From: an uncultured Paracoccaceae bacterium
Lineage (GTDB): Bacteria > Pseudomonadota > Alphaproteobacteria > Rhodobacterales > Rhodobacteraceae
Assembly (NCBI GenBank): GCA_947500135.1
Contig: CANMQX010000001.1
Location: forward strand, 1 to 64,000
Direction: 5' to 3'
Length of the DNA stretch: 64,000 nt
Part shown: positions 34,340-43,172 of the stretch, in pieces
Layout: each line of letters starts with the position of its first letter
Numbering within the stretch: the first letter of the stretch is position 1
Translations under genes and position numbers: made by a program
Notes under the pieces: generated by a model
Seen by the model: only the letters and a program-made list of their open reading frames with translations
Told to the model about the DNA's origin: nothing
The model's database searches: none

Positions 34340-35364
34340 ACTTCTTCGAACACCGTCGGCACATCAACTTCGGCTTCCAGCCATGCGGGCACCGGCAACC
34401 CCTTTTCGCGCAGGAAAGCGGGGTTATAAAGCTTCGATTGATACCGTGTACCATAATCGCACAGGATCGTCACAATCGTATGGCCGGGGCCCATCTCGCG
34501 ACCCAGACGAATGGCCCCCGCAATATTGATACCCGTTGATCCGCCCATGCAAAGCCCCTCATGGGCCAACAGATCAAAAACAATCGGCAAGGCTTCTGCA
34601 TCCGGAATTTTATAGGTAAAATCAGGGATGAACCCTTCCAGATTGGCCGTGATCCGGCCTTGGCCAATCCCTTCGGTGATCGAATTGCCATCGGGCGGCA
34701 CCTGATCGGTATATAGCTTATAAAGCCCCGACCCATCCGGGTCAGACAGGCCAACCTTTACGCCTTTGGGCTGCAACACCTGCGCGACACCCGCCAATGT
34801 CCCGCCCGAACCGCAAGCGCAGGTAAAGCCATCAACCTTGCCCCCCGTCTGTTCCCAGATTTCCGGGGCGGTCGTCTCAACATGGGCCTGCCGGTTGGCG
34901 GTGTTGTCAAACTGATTGGCCCAGACGGCACCATTTGGTTCGGTCTTGTTCAACTCTATGGCCAGGCGTGCGGAATACTTCACATAGTTGTTGGGATTGG
35001 CATAAGGCACGGCTGGCACCTCAACCAATTGCGCGCCAGCAACGCGCAACATGTCCTTCTTTTCCTGGCTTTGCGTCTCGGGGATAACAATCACCGTCTT
35101 GAACCCCATGGAAGCACCGACCAGCGCCAGACCGATCCCGGTATTGCCCGCCGTGCCTTCCACGATTGTGCCGCCGGGTTTCAGATCGCCCCGGGCAATC
35201 GCATCTTTGATCATGAACAAGGCGGCACGGTCCTTCACCGATTGACCCGGGTTCAGGAATTCAGCCTTGCCCAGAATAGTACAGCCCGTCGCCTCCGAAG
35301 CAGCACGCAGCTTGATCAACGGGGTGTTTCCAACAGCATCGGCAAGGTCATTTCGGATGGTCAT
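34336..35364 (-). CDS. cysK: Cysteine synthase A (O-acetylserine sulfhydrylase)
   Basis: 342 aa from the ATG at 35364, which has an AAAGG site; an ATG at 35379 is possible. It is a fold-type II PLP enzyme with the Schiff-base lysine K44 in NPGQSVKDRAA, the substrate loop EGTAGNTGIGLA and the phosphate-binding GSGGTLAG. It makes cysteine from O-acetylserine and sulfide. It follows trgB and trgA, the order reported for the tellurite-resistance locus of Rhodobacter sphaeroides, where cysteine supply contributes to resistance. Confidence 0.92.
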   Translation of the reverse strand: MTIRNDLADAVGNTPLIKLRAASEATGCTILGKAEFLNPGQSVKDRAALFMIKDAIARGDLKPGGTIVEGTAGNTGIGLALVGASMGFKTVIVIPETQSQEKKDMLRVAGAQLVEVPAVPYANPNNYVKYSARLAIELNKTEPNGAVWANQFDNTANRQAHVETTAPEIWEQTGGKVDGFTCACGSGGTLAGVAQVLQPKGVKVGLSDPDGSGLYKLYTDQVPPDGNSITEGIGQGRITANLEGFIPDFTYKIPDAEALPIVFDLLAHEGLCMGGSTGINIAGAIRLGREMGPGHTIVTILCDYGTRYQSKLYNPAFLREKGLPVPAWLEAEVDVPTVFEEV

Positions 35365-35428
35365 GGGGCGGCCTTTCATAGCGTTGAATATGTGTAGGAC
35401 TGCACCCCCCGGACATCAAGTACCGGGC

Positions 35429-36550
35429 TTATAATTCAACGTCCGTCAAGCTTTCACGACGAACCGCCAGCCAGTACAGCAAATGCAACAAAGGGCCGGC
35501 TGCAATCTCGTCCGTCTCGGCCAACGCCATCGCCTGTTCCAACGGCAAGGTGTGGATACGTAAATCCTCGCCCTCTTCGGGCAGACCACCCGCATATCCG
35601 CTGACTTCAGGCAGGTCGCATAGGCCAACGAAGGCATAGAAGTAATCGGTTGAACTACCCGGCGACGGGTAATAGCGCCCCGCCGGTGCCAGATGCCGAA
35701 TGTCCAAACCCGCCTCTTCACGGGCTTCGCGGATTGCGGCAGCTTCCGGCGTCTCACGGGCATCAACGATGCCTGCAATCGGTTCCAGCATCCATGGGTT
35801 GGGATCGCGGCGCGCGGTCGGACCAACCCGAAATTGCTCAACGAAACCGACAGTTCCGCGCGTCCGATCATAGGGCAGCACCAAGGCCGCATCGACGCCA
35901 AAAAACGCCTCGCGCATCAAAACAGGCGATTGATCACCGGCAAAGCGACGATGGCACAACTGCAACCCTTGCAACCGATAAAACCCGCCCTGCGGTGGCG
36001 ACACATCCAGCAGCGTCACATCATCCGGCACGGCCTCGCGCCGTAATGTGGCCGGGGCCCCCTGCCCCGCCCGGTATTTTGCCCATGCCCGCCCCTCGAT
36101 CATCGGCCACATCCGGCGTAGCGCGGCAGGATCAGGCAACGGATCATGCGAAAACAGCTCTTCTGCGGTCAAAACCGCCGGGGTTAAATGTGCCTTTTCC
36201 CAATCCTTCAAAGACCAAACATCGTCACCCGCCCGGATACCCGCAGGCGGCATATAGCACTGACAAACAACCTCCTGGCCACCCATCAACACCGTGACCA
36301 GGGTCAATTCATAGCCAAACGCCCCCTCATAGGCATTCAGACGGACCTTCTGATCCGGCGTCAATCCACGCCATACGGCACCCGTCGCCTGCGCGGCCTC
36401 ATCCGCTGTGATAAAAGGAACAACATTGTCATGGACCGGGCGCACCGCGTAGCCGGTTAAAACGGCAGGTTCTGCCGACAGCACACCGGGCCCCGCCACC
36501 GCAGCCATCAGATCAGGCGACAGCAACGTGCCGTAAACGAATAAATCCAT
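35429..36550 (-). CDS. trgB: TrgB-like fusion of a gamma-glutamylcyclotransferase-type domain and a Nudix hydrolase
   Basis: 373 aa. Residues 1-150 match the AIG2/GGCT-like fold (MDLFVYGTLLSPDLM, catalytic-type glutamate E75 in YEGAFGY). Residues about 185-365 are a Nudix hydrolase close to ADP-ribose pyrophosphatases, with a complete Nudix box at 260-282 (spacing G-x5-E-x7-REARE-E-x-G-L). The N-terminal half could act on gamma-glutamyl or glutathione-like compounds and the C-terminal half on ADP-ribose-type nucleotides. It starts three bases after trgA. The symbol follows the trgAB-cysK order and is fairly secure. Confidence 0.82.
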   Translation of the reverse strand: MDLFVYGTLLSPDLMAAVAGPGVLSAEPAVLTGYAVRPVHDNVVPFITADEAAQATGAVWRGLTPDQKVRLNAYEGAFGYELTLVTVLMGGQEVVCQCYMPPAGIRAGDDVWSLKDWEKAHLTPAVLTAEELFSHDPLPDPAALRRMWPMIEGRAWAKYRAGQGAPATLRREAVPDDVTLLDVSPPQGGFYRLQGLQLCHRRFAGDQSPVLMREAFFGVDAALVLPYDRTRGTVGFVEQFRVGPTARRDPNPWMLEPIAGIVDARETPEAAAIREAREEAGLDIRHLAPAGRYYPSPGSSTDYFYAFVGLCDLPEVSGYAGGLPEEGEDLRIHTLPLEQAMALAETDEIAAGPLLHLLYWLAVRRESLTDVEL

Positions 36551-36553
36551 CCG

Positions 36554-36994
36554 CTAGGGATACCGCTTTGCAAAATACTCGGACACGAGTGAGCAGATGA
36601 CACCACCAACAGCAATCGACACGATCAGATTGATATCAAAGAAGTCCTGCCCCATCTCAAACATCAGACTAAACACATCAACGATCGCCTCCATCGGGCC
36701 ATCATATAAACGGCGCAAGGATTTGCGGATCATATTGTAACCCGAGAGCAGGAACACGACCCAAAAGGTAAAGACAAATGCGCCCGTCAAACCATTCCCG
36801 ATTGCCGCGCTTAATCCGCGTCCCGCGCGGCTGCCAACAACAACCCAGCCGCAAAACAGCGCGATTCCAACACAAAGCGGGATAAAGAAATTCGGCGGAT
36901 TTGCCTCGGGAAAAAACGGCGATGCAAGCAAACCAATATACCAACCATAGATGAAAAAGGCCAAAGCTGCGGCAAGGCGTCCGGCGGTAGGCAT
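36554..36994 (-). CDS. trgA: TrgA family inner-membrane protein
   Basis: 146 aa with about four hydrophobic segments and the family-like start MPTAGRLAAALAFFIYGW. TrgA is known from the tellurite-resistance locus of Rhodobacter sphaeroides; its biochemical role is not settled. The gene is followed after three bases by trgB and then cysK, reproducing that locus. It lies 36 bases after the cyclopropane synthase gene, so it may be transcribed with it. Confidence 0.82.
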   Translation of the reverse strand: MPTAGRLAAALAFFIYGWYIGLLASPFFPEANPPNFFIPLCVGIALFCGWVVVGSRAGRGLSAAIGNGLTGAFVFTFWVVFLLSGYNMIRKSLRRLYDGPMEAIVDVFSLMFEMGQDFFDINLIVSIAVGGVICSLVSEYFAKRYP

Positions 36995-37030
36995 ATCACT
37001 GCGTCCTCATTTGGCCGCGAACCGCCTTCT

Positions 37031-38239
37031 TTAGGGGGCGCGTGTCACGGTAATCTGCGTTACGTCGCAGTTTCCGCTATGAAATGTGCCCGCGCAAGAG
37101 GTCAGATAAAAGTTCCACATCCGTTTAAAGCGTTCGTCAAAGCCAAGGGCCGCAACCTCATCCCATCTGGCGTTAAAGGTTTCGTGCCACCGGCGCAGGG
37201 TTTGACTGTAACTTTCACCAAATTCAATTGATTTCGCGACGATTAATCCAGCCTTTTCAACCTCTTGACGTAACACAACGGGGCTGGGCAGCATACCACC
37301 CGGAAAGATGTATTTCTGGATGAAATCCACCCCGCGTTTGTAAATCTGCCACCTGCGATGCTCGACTGTAATGATTTGAAGTGTTGCGTGTTTGCCCGGT
37401 TTCAACCTTTCGCGCACAGTATCGAAATAGACCGGCCAGTATTTTTCACCCACCGCTTCAAACATTTCGATGCTGGCGATCCCGTCATAAATGCCGGTCT
37501 CATCGCGGTAATCCTGCATCTTGATCTCGACCATATCGGACAATCCGGCCTTGGCGATCCGGTCGACGGCATAGTCATGCTGTTCCTGACTGATTGTCAG
37601 GCCGGTCACTTTCAGCCCGCGTTCGCGGGCGGCATATTCGGCAAAGCCGCCCCAGCCGCAACCGATCTCAAGCACATGGTCCCCGGGCTGCGCCCCCATC
37701 TGGTCGACCATACTTTTATACTTTTCGACCTGTGCGGCCTCCAGACTTTGCTGTCCGGTGTCGAACTTGGCCGAAGAATAGGTCATCGTATCGTCCAACC
37801 AAAGGCTGTAGAATTCATTGCCCAGATCGTAGTGATAGCTGATGTTCTTGCGCGCCTGGGTTTTGGAATTGCGCTGCATCCAAAACCGCATCTGTTCATA
37901 AAAACGCACCAGAAACTGGCTGGGAAACCCGTCATACATGTCCTCGGCGTCATCATGGACCAGGTCCATAAAGGCCATCAGGTCAGGCGTACTCCACCAG
38001 CCATCCATATAAGCCTCGCAAAAACCCAAATCGCCCTCGCGGATGGTGCGGGCAAACAGATCGTCATTATGCACATGGATTTCGGCAACATATCCCGGAT
38101 CGGGCCCTTCGGCGCGAAAATGACGGCCATCGGGCAGCACAACATCGATACGCCCGCGTTTCATTACCTGCAACTTGTCGAATACGGCAGCAAAATAGCG
38201 GGGCAGTTTGTTTTGCCCATCGGTCGTCGTCAGTATCAT
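37031..38239 (-). CDS. cfa: Cyclopropane-fatty-acyl-phospholipid synthase family methyltransferase
   Basis: 402 aa from the ATG at 38239 (AGGGACGAC site upstream); the frame is open to 38338 without support. It is an S-adenosylmethionine methyltransferase with motif I at about 189-201 (VLEIGCGWGGFAE), a family-type HYDLGNEFYSLWLDDTMTYS stretch (136-155) and the conserved end GTFHSGNCDVTQITV. It modifies unsaturated acyl chains of membrane lipids. Gene order next to a photolyase resembles a light/singlet-oxygen stress pair known from Rhodobacter. Confidence 0.9.
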   Translation of the reverse strand: MILTTTDGQNKLPRYFAAVFDKLQVMKRGRIDVVLPDGRHFRAEGPDPGYVAEIHVHNDDLFARTIREGDLGFCEAYMDGWWSTPDLMAFMDLVHDDAEDMYDGFPSQFLVRFYEQMRFWMQRNSKTQARKNISYHYDLGNEFYSLWLDDTMTYSSAKFDTGQQSLEAAQVEKYKSMVDQMGAQPGDHVLEIGCGWGGFAEYAARERGLKVTGLTISQEQHDYAVDRIAKAGLSDMVEIKMQDYRDETGIYDGIASIEMFEAVGEKYWPVYFDTVRERLKPGKHATLQIITVEHRRWQIYKRGVDFIQKYIFPGGMLPSPVVLRQEVEKAGLIVAKSIEFGESYSQTLRRWHETFNARWDEVAALGFDERFKRMWNFYLTSCAGTFHSGNCDVTQITVTRAP

Positions 38240-38365
38240 TGTCGTCCCTGTTTCTTCATCACTGCCATGCCGATTAACCCGGCCGGCCTTTTTATCGAAG
38301 TTAACGCGCCGATGCGGGAAGTCACGGAAAACGCTCAAAAAAAATTGTGATGCCGCGTGATCGCC

Positions 38366-39781
38366 CTAAAACCCGCGCGTTTCATATGCCGCCAAGGCGC
38401 GTTTGCGCCCAACATCTGCAGCAACAACAGGATCGGGATAGCGATCCGCCGGTGTCATCCCCCACTGCAAAGGGATCATATCATAATAGGCCAGTGCGGT
38501 GGCAGATGGCTTTTTGTAATGTTCAGCCAGCCATTTTTTGACATAGGTCCGATCCTTGTCGAACTTGTCCAGCTGGGTGACAGGGTTGAATACCCGGAAA
38601 TACGGGGTCGCATCCGGTCCCGACCCTGCCGACCATTGCCAGCCCATCGCATTACTGCACGGGTCCCAATCAATCAGGCAATCGGCAAACCAATCCATCC
38701 CGATCCGCCAATGGCTTAGCAGATGTTTGGTCAGGTAGGACGCGACAATCATCCGCCCCCGGTTATGCATCGTGCCGGTCACATACATCTCGCGCATGGC
38801 AGCATCGACAAACTGAATGCCAGTGCGGCCTTGCTTCCAGGAAGTGACCTCTGGCGTTTCCGCGGTGTTCCAAGGAAACGCGTCCCAGTCTTCCTTCCAG
38901 TTATCATGCACGATCCGAGGCGTATGAAACGCCAAATGATAGGCAAACTCACGCCACACCAGTTCTTTCAGAAACACCTCCGCATCCGCCTTACCATCAT
39001 GCAAGGCGCGCCAGCCCGCATGCCAACATGATCGAGGACTGATCTCGCCATAGGTCAGGTTCTCGGACAGGCGCGATGTGCCATCAACAGCAGGCAAATC
39101 CCGGTTCTTTTGATAATCAGCAACCCGATGGGCAATAAACGCCCCCAACCGGTGCGATGCTGCCACCTCACCCACCGTACAATGATCGCGCAAAATATCC
39201 GCACCCCGGCGCATCGGTGCTGCCATCTGCCAATCATCCAATGCGTCAGATCGGGGCCAGCTATCGGGTGCAGGGATCGCGCCCGGCGCAGGCAAGGCAT
39301 CCGGCACCTCATTGCCCCGCACCGATTTCCACATCGGGGTAAACACCTTGTAGAACCCGCCGGTCTTTGTCTCCACTGTCCAAGGTTCAAACAACACATG
39401 CCCGGCAAAGCTCTCTGCGGTGACCCCATCCTCTTTCAGGGCCGCTTTCACAGCAATATCGCGGGCCTTGCTATCGGGATCATACAGGCGCGACCAATAG
39501 ACGGCCCCTGCCCCTGTTTCAGCGATCAGGTCGCGCAGGACCTCCAGCGCAGCCCCCTTACGCAAGATCAACCGGCTATCCTTTTCGGCAATATCCTTGG
39601 CCAAGCGCGCGACGGACAATCCCAACCGCATCTTGGGCGCAGCACCCAAGCCATCCACCTGATCGTCATGTATAAAAACCGGGATCACGGGACGCCCCGC
39701 ACCACAAGCGGCTGTCAGTGCGGTATGATCACCCAGACGCAGATCGCGCCTGAACCACATTAGGATCGGGGATTTGCTCAT
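38366..39781 (-). CDS. phrA: Deoxyribodipyrimidine photolyase (CPD photolyase, class I type)
   Basis: 471 aa, the usual size. The N-terminal antenna domain (MWFRRDLRLGDHTALTAA) precedes the FAD domain with TSRLSENLTYGEISPR, FLKELVWREFAYH, GIQFVDAAMREMYVTGTMHNR and the WDPCSNAMGWQWSAGSGPDA loop (positions about 385-405). It repairs UV-induced pyrimidine dimers with light. It lies 27 bases after the aminotransferase gene and 126 bases before cfa. Confidence 0.95.
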   Translation of the reverse strand: MSKSPILMWFRRDLRLGDHTALTAACGAGRPVIPVFIHDDQVDGLGAAPKMRLGLSVARLAKDIAEKDSRLILRKGAALEVLRDLIAETGAGAVYWSRLYDPDSKARDIAVKAALKEDGVTAESFAGHVLFEPWTVETKTGGFYKVFTPMWKSVRGNEVPDALPAPGAIPAPDSWPRSDALDDWQMAAPMRRGADILRDHCTVGEVAASHRLGAFIAHRVADYQKNRDLPAVDGTSRLSENLTYGEISPRSCWHAGWRALHDGKADAEVFLKELVWREFAYHLAFHTPRIVHDNWKEDWDAFPWNTAETPEVTSWKQGRTGIQFVDAAMREMYVTGTMHNRGRMIVASYLTKHLLSHWRIGMDWFADCLIDWDPCSNAMGWQWSAGSGPDATPYFRVFNPVTQLDKFDKDRTYVKKWLAEHYKKPSATALAYYDMIPLQWGMTPADRYPDPVVAADVGRKRALAAYETRGF

Positions 39782-39808
39782 TATGTCTTCGCGCCTTGGA
39801 CAACCAGA

Positions 39809-41026
39809 TTACAAAACCTGATCTAGCGCGCCCATCAGCGCGTCAACCTCCGCGCGGTTGGTGTAATGCACAAAACTGACACGCAGCACACCCTTGGCCA
39901 GATCAATGCCCACCGCCGAAAGTGGACGCTGGGCATAGAAATCACCGCCACCGGCCATAATACCATGCGGGGCCAGTTCTGCGGCAACGGCCTCAGCATC
40001 ATTTTCCAAGGCCAATGCAACCGTCGGCGCGCGCTGCATTGCGTCAGCGGGACCAACCAAGCGCACTGAATTCTTGGTCGACACGTAATCCAATAGCGGT
40101 TGCAGCAGCGCGACCTCATGCGCGCGCATCAAATCGTGCGTCTTGCGGGCGGCAGCCGCCCCGGTGCCACCACCATGATGGGCTGACATCGCCTCCACAT
40201 AGTCCGCCATCCCGGCACAGGCCGCGACCTGCGCATGATCAGGCCCGGCTGGGGTGAAGCGTTTATAAAGGCTATCAGCGTTGAAATGATGCGCCTGATT
40301 GGGCAGTTCCATCCCCCACTCTTCGCGGATGATCATGATCCCCTGATGCGGGCCATATGTCTTGTAAGCACTGAACAGATAGACATCGGGGCCAAGCGCA
40401 CCAACATCGGGAAAACCATGTGGGGCGTAAGAGACGCCATCGACACAGACACGCGCACCGGCCGATTTGGCCAGACGGGTGATGGCAGCGACATCATTCA
40501 GATGACCCACCACATTGGAACAATGCGGAAAACAAACAAGGGCAACATCCTGCTCCAGCAATTTAGCCAGATCCTCATGACGCAACTCGCCAGTTTCGGG
40601 ATCAACCTGCCATTCCAGAACGGGCACGACCTCCTCGGCCAAGCGGCGCCATGGGCCGCTATTGGCCTCGTGATCCTGATTGGTGACGACAATTGCTTGA
40701 CCGGGCTTGATCCAGCGACGGACGGCCTGCGCCAGAACATAGACGTTCTGGGTGGTGGACGGGCCAAATGACACCTCATCAGCGGCAACACCCAACATCA
40801 CAGCCAGTCTATCGTGGGCCTCATCCATCTCTTCGCCACCAAGGCGCGAGGCATCATAGGGGGCATAGGGCTGCACCTTGCGTTCGGTATAAAACCGATG
40901 CAGGCGGTCGATCACTTGGCGGCAGGTATAGGACCCGCCCGCATTTTCAAAAAACGCCTGTCCTTGCAAGGCAGGCACATCAAAGGCGGGGAATTGGGCA
41001 CGGACCCAGTCAATATCTAATGTCAT
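39809..41026 (-). CDS. Class V aminotransferase, cysteine-desulfurase-like
   Basis: 405 aa from the ATG at 41026. A fold-type I PLP enzyme of the NifS/CsdA-like group: FENAGGSYTCRQV near the start, the DHEANSGPWRRLAE stretch, VDGVSYAPHG and the PLP lysine in LFSAYKTYGPHQG. The usual C-terminal catalytic-cysteine loop of desulfurases is not evident, so it may be a lyase, racemase or aminotransferase-like enzyme rather than a sulfur donor. It is first in the photolyase/cfa run. Confidence 0.85.
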   Translation of the reverse strand: MTLDIDWVRAQFPAFDVPALQGQAFFENAGGSYTCRQVIDRLHRFYTERKVQPYAPYDASRLGGEEMDEAHDRLAVMLGVAADEVSFGPSTTQNVYVLAQAVRRWIKPGQAIVVTNQDHEANSGPWRRLAEEVVPVLEWQVDPETGELRHEDLAKLLEQDVALVCFPHCSNVVGHLNDVAAITRLAKSAGARVCVDGVSYAPHGFPDVGALGPDVYLFSAYKTYGPHQGIMIIREEWGMELPNQAHHFNADSLYKRFTPAGPDHAQVAACAGMADYVEAMSAHHGGGTGAAAARKTHDLMRAHEVALLQPLLDYVSTKNSVRLVGPADAMQRAPTVALALENDAEAVAAELAPHGIMAGGGDFYAQRPLSAVGIDLAKGVLRVSFVHYTNRAEVDALMGALDQVL

Positions 41027-41043
41027 GCGCCCATGGATACGAA

Positions 41044-41080
41044 AAAGGCCCCGGTGCGCAAGCACCGGGGCCTTTCTTTT
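41044..41080 (-). terminator. Strong hairpin terminator after the BCCT gene
   Basis: A 14-bp perfect stem (41044-41057 with 41062-41075, GGCCCCGGTGC core) with a GCAA loop and T-rich flanks on both sides. It lies 16 bases past the BCCT stop and can also work on the other strand. Confidence 0.9.
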
Positions 41081-41095
41081 TCCGAAACGGCCGGG

Positions 41096-42973
41096 TTATT
41101 CCGCAGGCGTCGCCATTGGATCGACAGTCACACTTTCGATCCCTGCCGCAGCACGGCGACCATCATTCCAGATCGCCTTGATCAGCGCGACACACATCAG
41201 CGCCATCACAATCGAGAATGGCAAAGCCCCGATCACCATCGCGGTCTGGATCGCACCAGTCCCGCCTGACAACAGCAGGCCGCCGACAACCAACGCCAGG
41301 GCAGCACCCCAGAACATGATATGCGGACGCGCTTTTGGCCCTTCGTCGCCTGCCGCGTTGATCGTGTTCACAATCAGAACCGCAGAGTCAGCCGAGGTGA
41401 CAAGGAACGTCATCAGCAAGACCACAATCATCACGGCCATACCCCATGACAGCCATTCGCTGATTGGCTCTAGCATATGCGTGGTCATCGCAAAGATCTT
41501 GTCGCCGTTGCCAGCACCCAGAATGACACCATTCGCATCACCGTTCAGTTCCAGATCGACAGCAGTCCCGCCAGCCCATGCGAACCAGACAAAGCACATC
41601 AGCGATGGCACGATCATCGCGCCCAGCACAAATTCGCGGATCGAACGCCCGCGCGAGATACGCGCAAGGAACAGACCCACAAATGGTGCAAACGCAATCC
41701 ACCATGCCCAGTAGAACACCGGCCACCAGCCCTGCCATGTGGTCAGGCGGTTTTCCAATGTCGCATCAAAGGCGACAGCCAGATCAGCCGCCGGAACAGC
41801 GATTGATGCTTCCGACATCGCAGCGCCAACGCCTTCCAACGTCGCACCCGGACTGGACAATGCGCTCAGCAATGTCTGCGCATCTTCACCGGACAAAGCC
41901 TGAATTGATGCAGGCGCACTGGCCACGAACCCATCAATGCCGGACCCGGCATAAACCTGGAACGACAGCCCCGGCAAAGCGACCAGATAGTCCCAGATAC
42001 CGATAAAGAAGGCTGATGCGCCAAACCATGTCGCCCCAAAGATGATGAAGAAACCAAGCAGGACAATCGACAACACCATATTGATGTTCGACAGCCATTT
42101 GATGCCTTTGCCAACACCGGACAAAGCCGACAATGTCGATGCGCCCATGATAAACAGCAAGGCAACAACAATGCCCATTGTGTTCACAGTCCCGGCGATG
42201 CTGTCACCTGCGGCATTCACCGCATCAGCGCCATAAACCAAACCACCAATCCCGATCCGGGTCAGGCCCGCAACGAACTGATCCACACCAAAGCCCAAAG
42301 TCTGTGCCACACCCAGAATGGTCGCAACCACCGCCACAATATCGATCACATGGCCCAAAGGACCCGATAGCGACTTGCCGAAAAGCGGTGTCAGCGATGA
42401 CCGAATGGTCAGTGGCAGCCCACGACGATAGCTAAAGAATGCAAGCGACAGACCGGCAATGGCATAGCAGGCCCATGCGCCCAGGCCCCAATGCAGGTAA
42501 GACCAGACATAGGCCGTGCGCACATTGTCCTCAGCTAGGCCCGTTGTAAGTCCTGCGATGGTTGACGGGTTCTGGCCAAAATGCGCGACAGGTTCTGCCA
42601 CCGCCCAGGTCAGCATGCCAACACCAATACCAGCGCCGAACATCATGGAAAACCACGAAAAATTGGAAAATTCAGGCTTTTCACCATCGGCACCAAGGTT
42701 CAGTTTCCCGCCCGCAGGCCAAAGCGCAAGCCCAAGGCAAACGATAACAAACGCCGCCACAACCCAGATATACCAGGCCGCAAATTGCGCGAGGATGGCA
42801 GAGTTCCAGTTGCCCAGAATACGCCCGGCTTGCAGTGGCCAAAAAATACACCACACAACAAGCATACTGATGATGATCTTACTGATCACCGTCACATTCA
42901 CACTGAACCCACGATAAAAACCGCTATCGGCGGTCTTAATCGGAAGTTCCGATAAAGGAGGTTTTGGTGCCAT
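41096..42973 (-). CDS. BCCT family transporter (betaine/choline/DMSP-type)
   Basis: 625 aa from the ATG at 42973, which follows an AGGGAAAC site. Twelve helices are apparent. The glycine-rich TM motif GAGIGVGMLTWAVAEP, the tryptophan-rich segment around WQGWWPVFYWAWWIAFAPFVGLFLARISRGRSIREF and the ALVVGGLLLSGG stretch mark the family. A loop of about 80 residues (positions about 350-425) is unusually long and acidic. BCCT carriers import betaine-like solutes with sodium or protons. Its position downstream of acuI and dmdA makes DMSP a likely substrate. Its own promoter region lies at 42974-43172. Confidence 0.9.
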   Translation of the reverse strand: MAPKPPLSELPIKTADSGFYRGFSVNVTVISKIIISMLVVWCIFWPLQAGRILGNWNSAILAQFAAWYIWVVAAFVIVCLGLALWPAGGKLNLGADGEKPEFSNFSWFSMMFGAGIGVGMLTWAVAEPVAHFGQNPSTIAGLTTGLAEDNVRTAYVWSYLHWGLGAWACYAIAGLSLAFFSYRRGLPLTIRSSLTPLFGKSLSGPLGHVIDIVAVVATILGVAQTLGFGVDQFVAGLTRIGIGGLVYGADAVNAAGDSIAGTVNTMGIVVALLFIMGASTLSALSGVGKGIKWLSNINMVLSIVLLGFFIIFGATWFGASAFFIGIWDYLVALPGLSFQVYAGSGIDGFVASAPASIQALSGEDAQTLLSALSSPGATLEGVGAAMSEASIAVPAADLAVAFDATLENRLTTWQGWWPVFYWAWWIAFAPFVGLFLARISRGRSIREFVLGAMIVPSLMCFVWFAWAGGTAVDLELNGDANGVILGAGNGDKIFAMTTHMLEPISEWLSWGMAVMIVVLLMTFLVTSADSAVLIVNTINAAGDEGPKARPHIMFWGAALALVVGGLLLSGGTGAIQTAMVIGALPFSIVMALMCVALIKAIWNDGRRAAAGIESVTVDPMATPAE

Positions 42974-43172
42974 GATAGTTTCCCTGTTCACTATTATTAT
43001 GTTGTTAACGCTACATGAGTTTACGCTGTCGCAAAACTGTTAAACGGCGACAATGGTCCGTTTGCGACATCTGCGGGCATTCCGCAGTGCAGAAAAACCC
43101 TTATTTCCATATGAAAACACCGCCGCAAATCGTCGCAGCGGCATTTTCCGTTGTTCATTTGCGACATAGGCG
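42974..43172. promoter_or_regulatory. Upstream region of the BCCT gene with TTTGCGACA repeats
   Basis: TTTGCGACAT occurs at 43061-43070 and 43158-43167, and the inverted form TGTCGCAAA at 43027-43035. Three copies of one word in about 140 bases between acuI and the transporter gene suggest binding sites of a regulator. No helix-turn-helix gene is adjacent. Confidence 0.45.

Noticed and set aside
37358..38350. 330-codon plus-strand frame opposite cfa
   Set aside because: The minus-strand methyltransferase is unmistakable; the plus frame is compositional shadow.
38240..38365. RpoE-type promoter before cfa
   Set aside because: No convincing -35/-10 pair of the known RpoE form could be read in the intergenic region.
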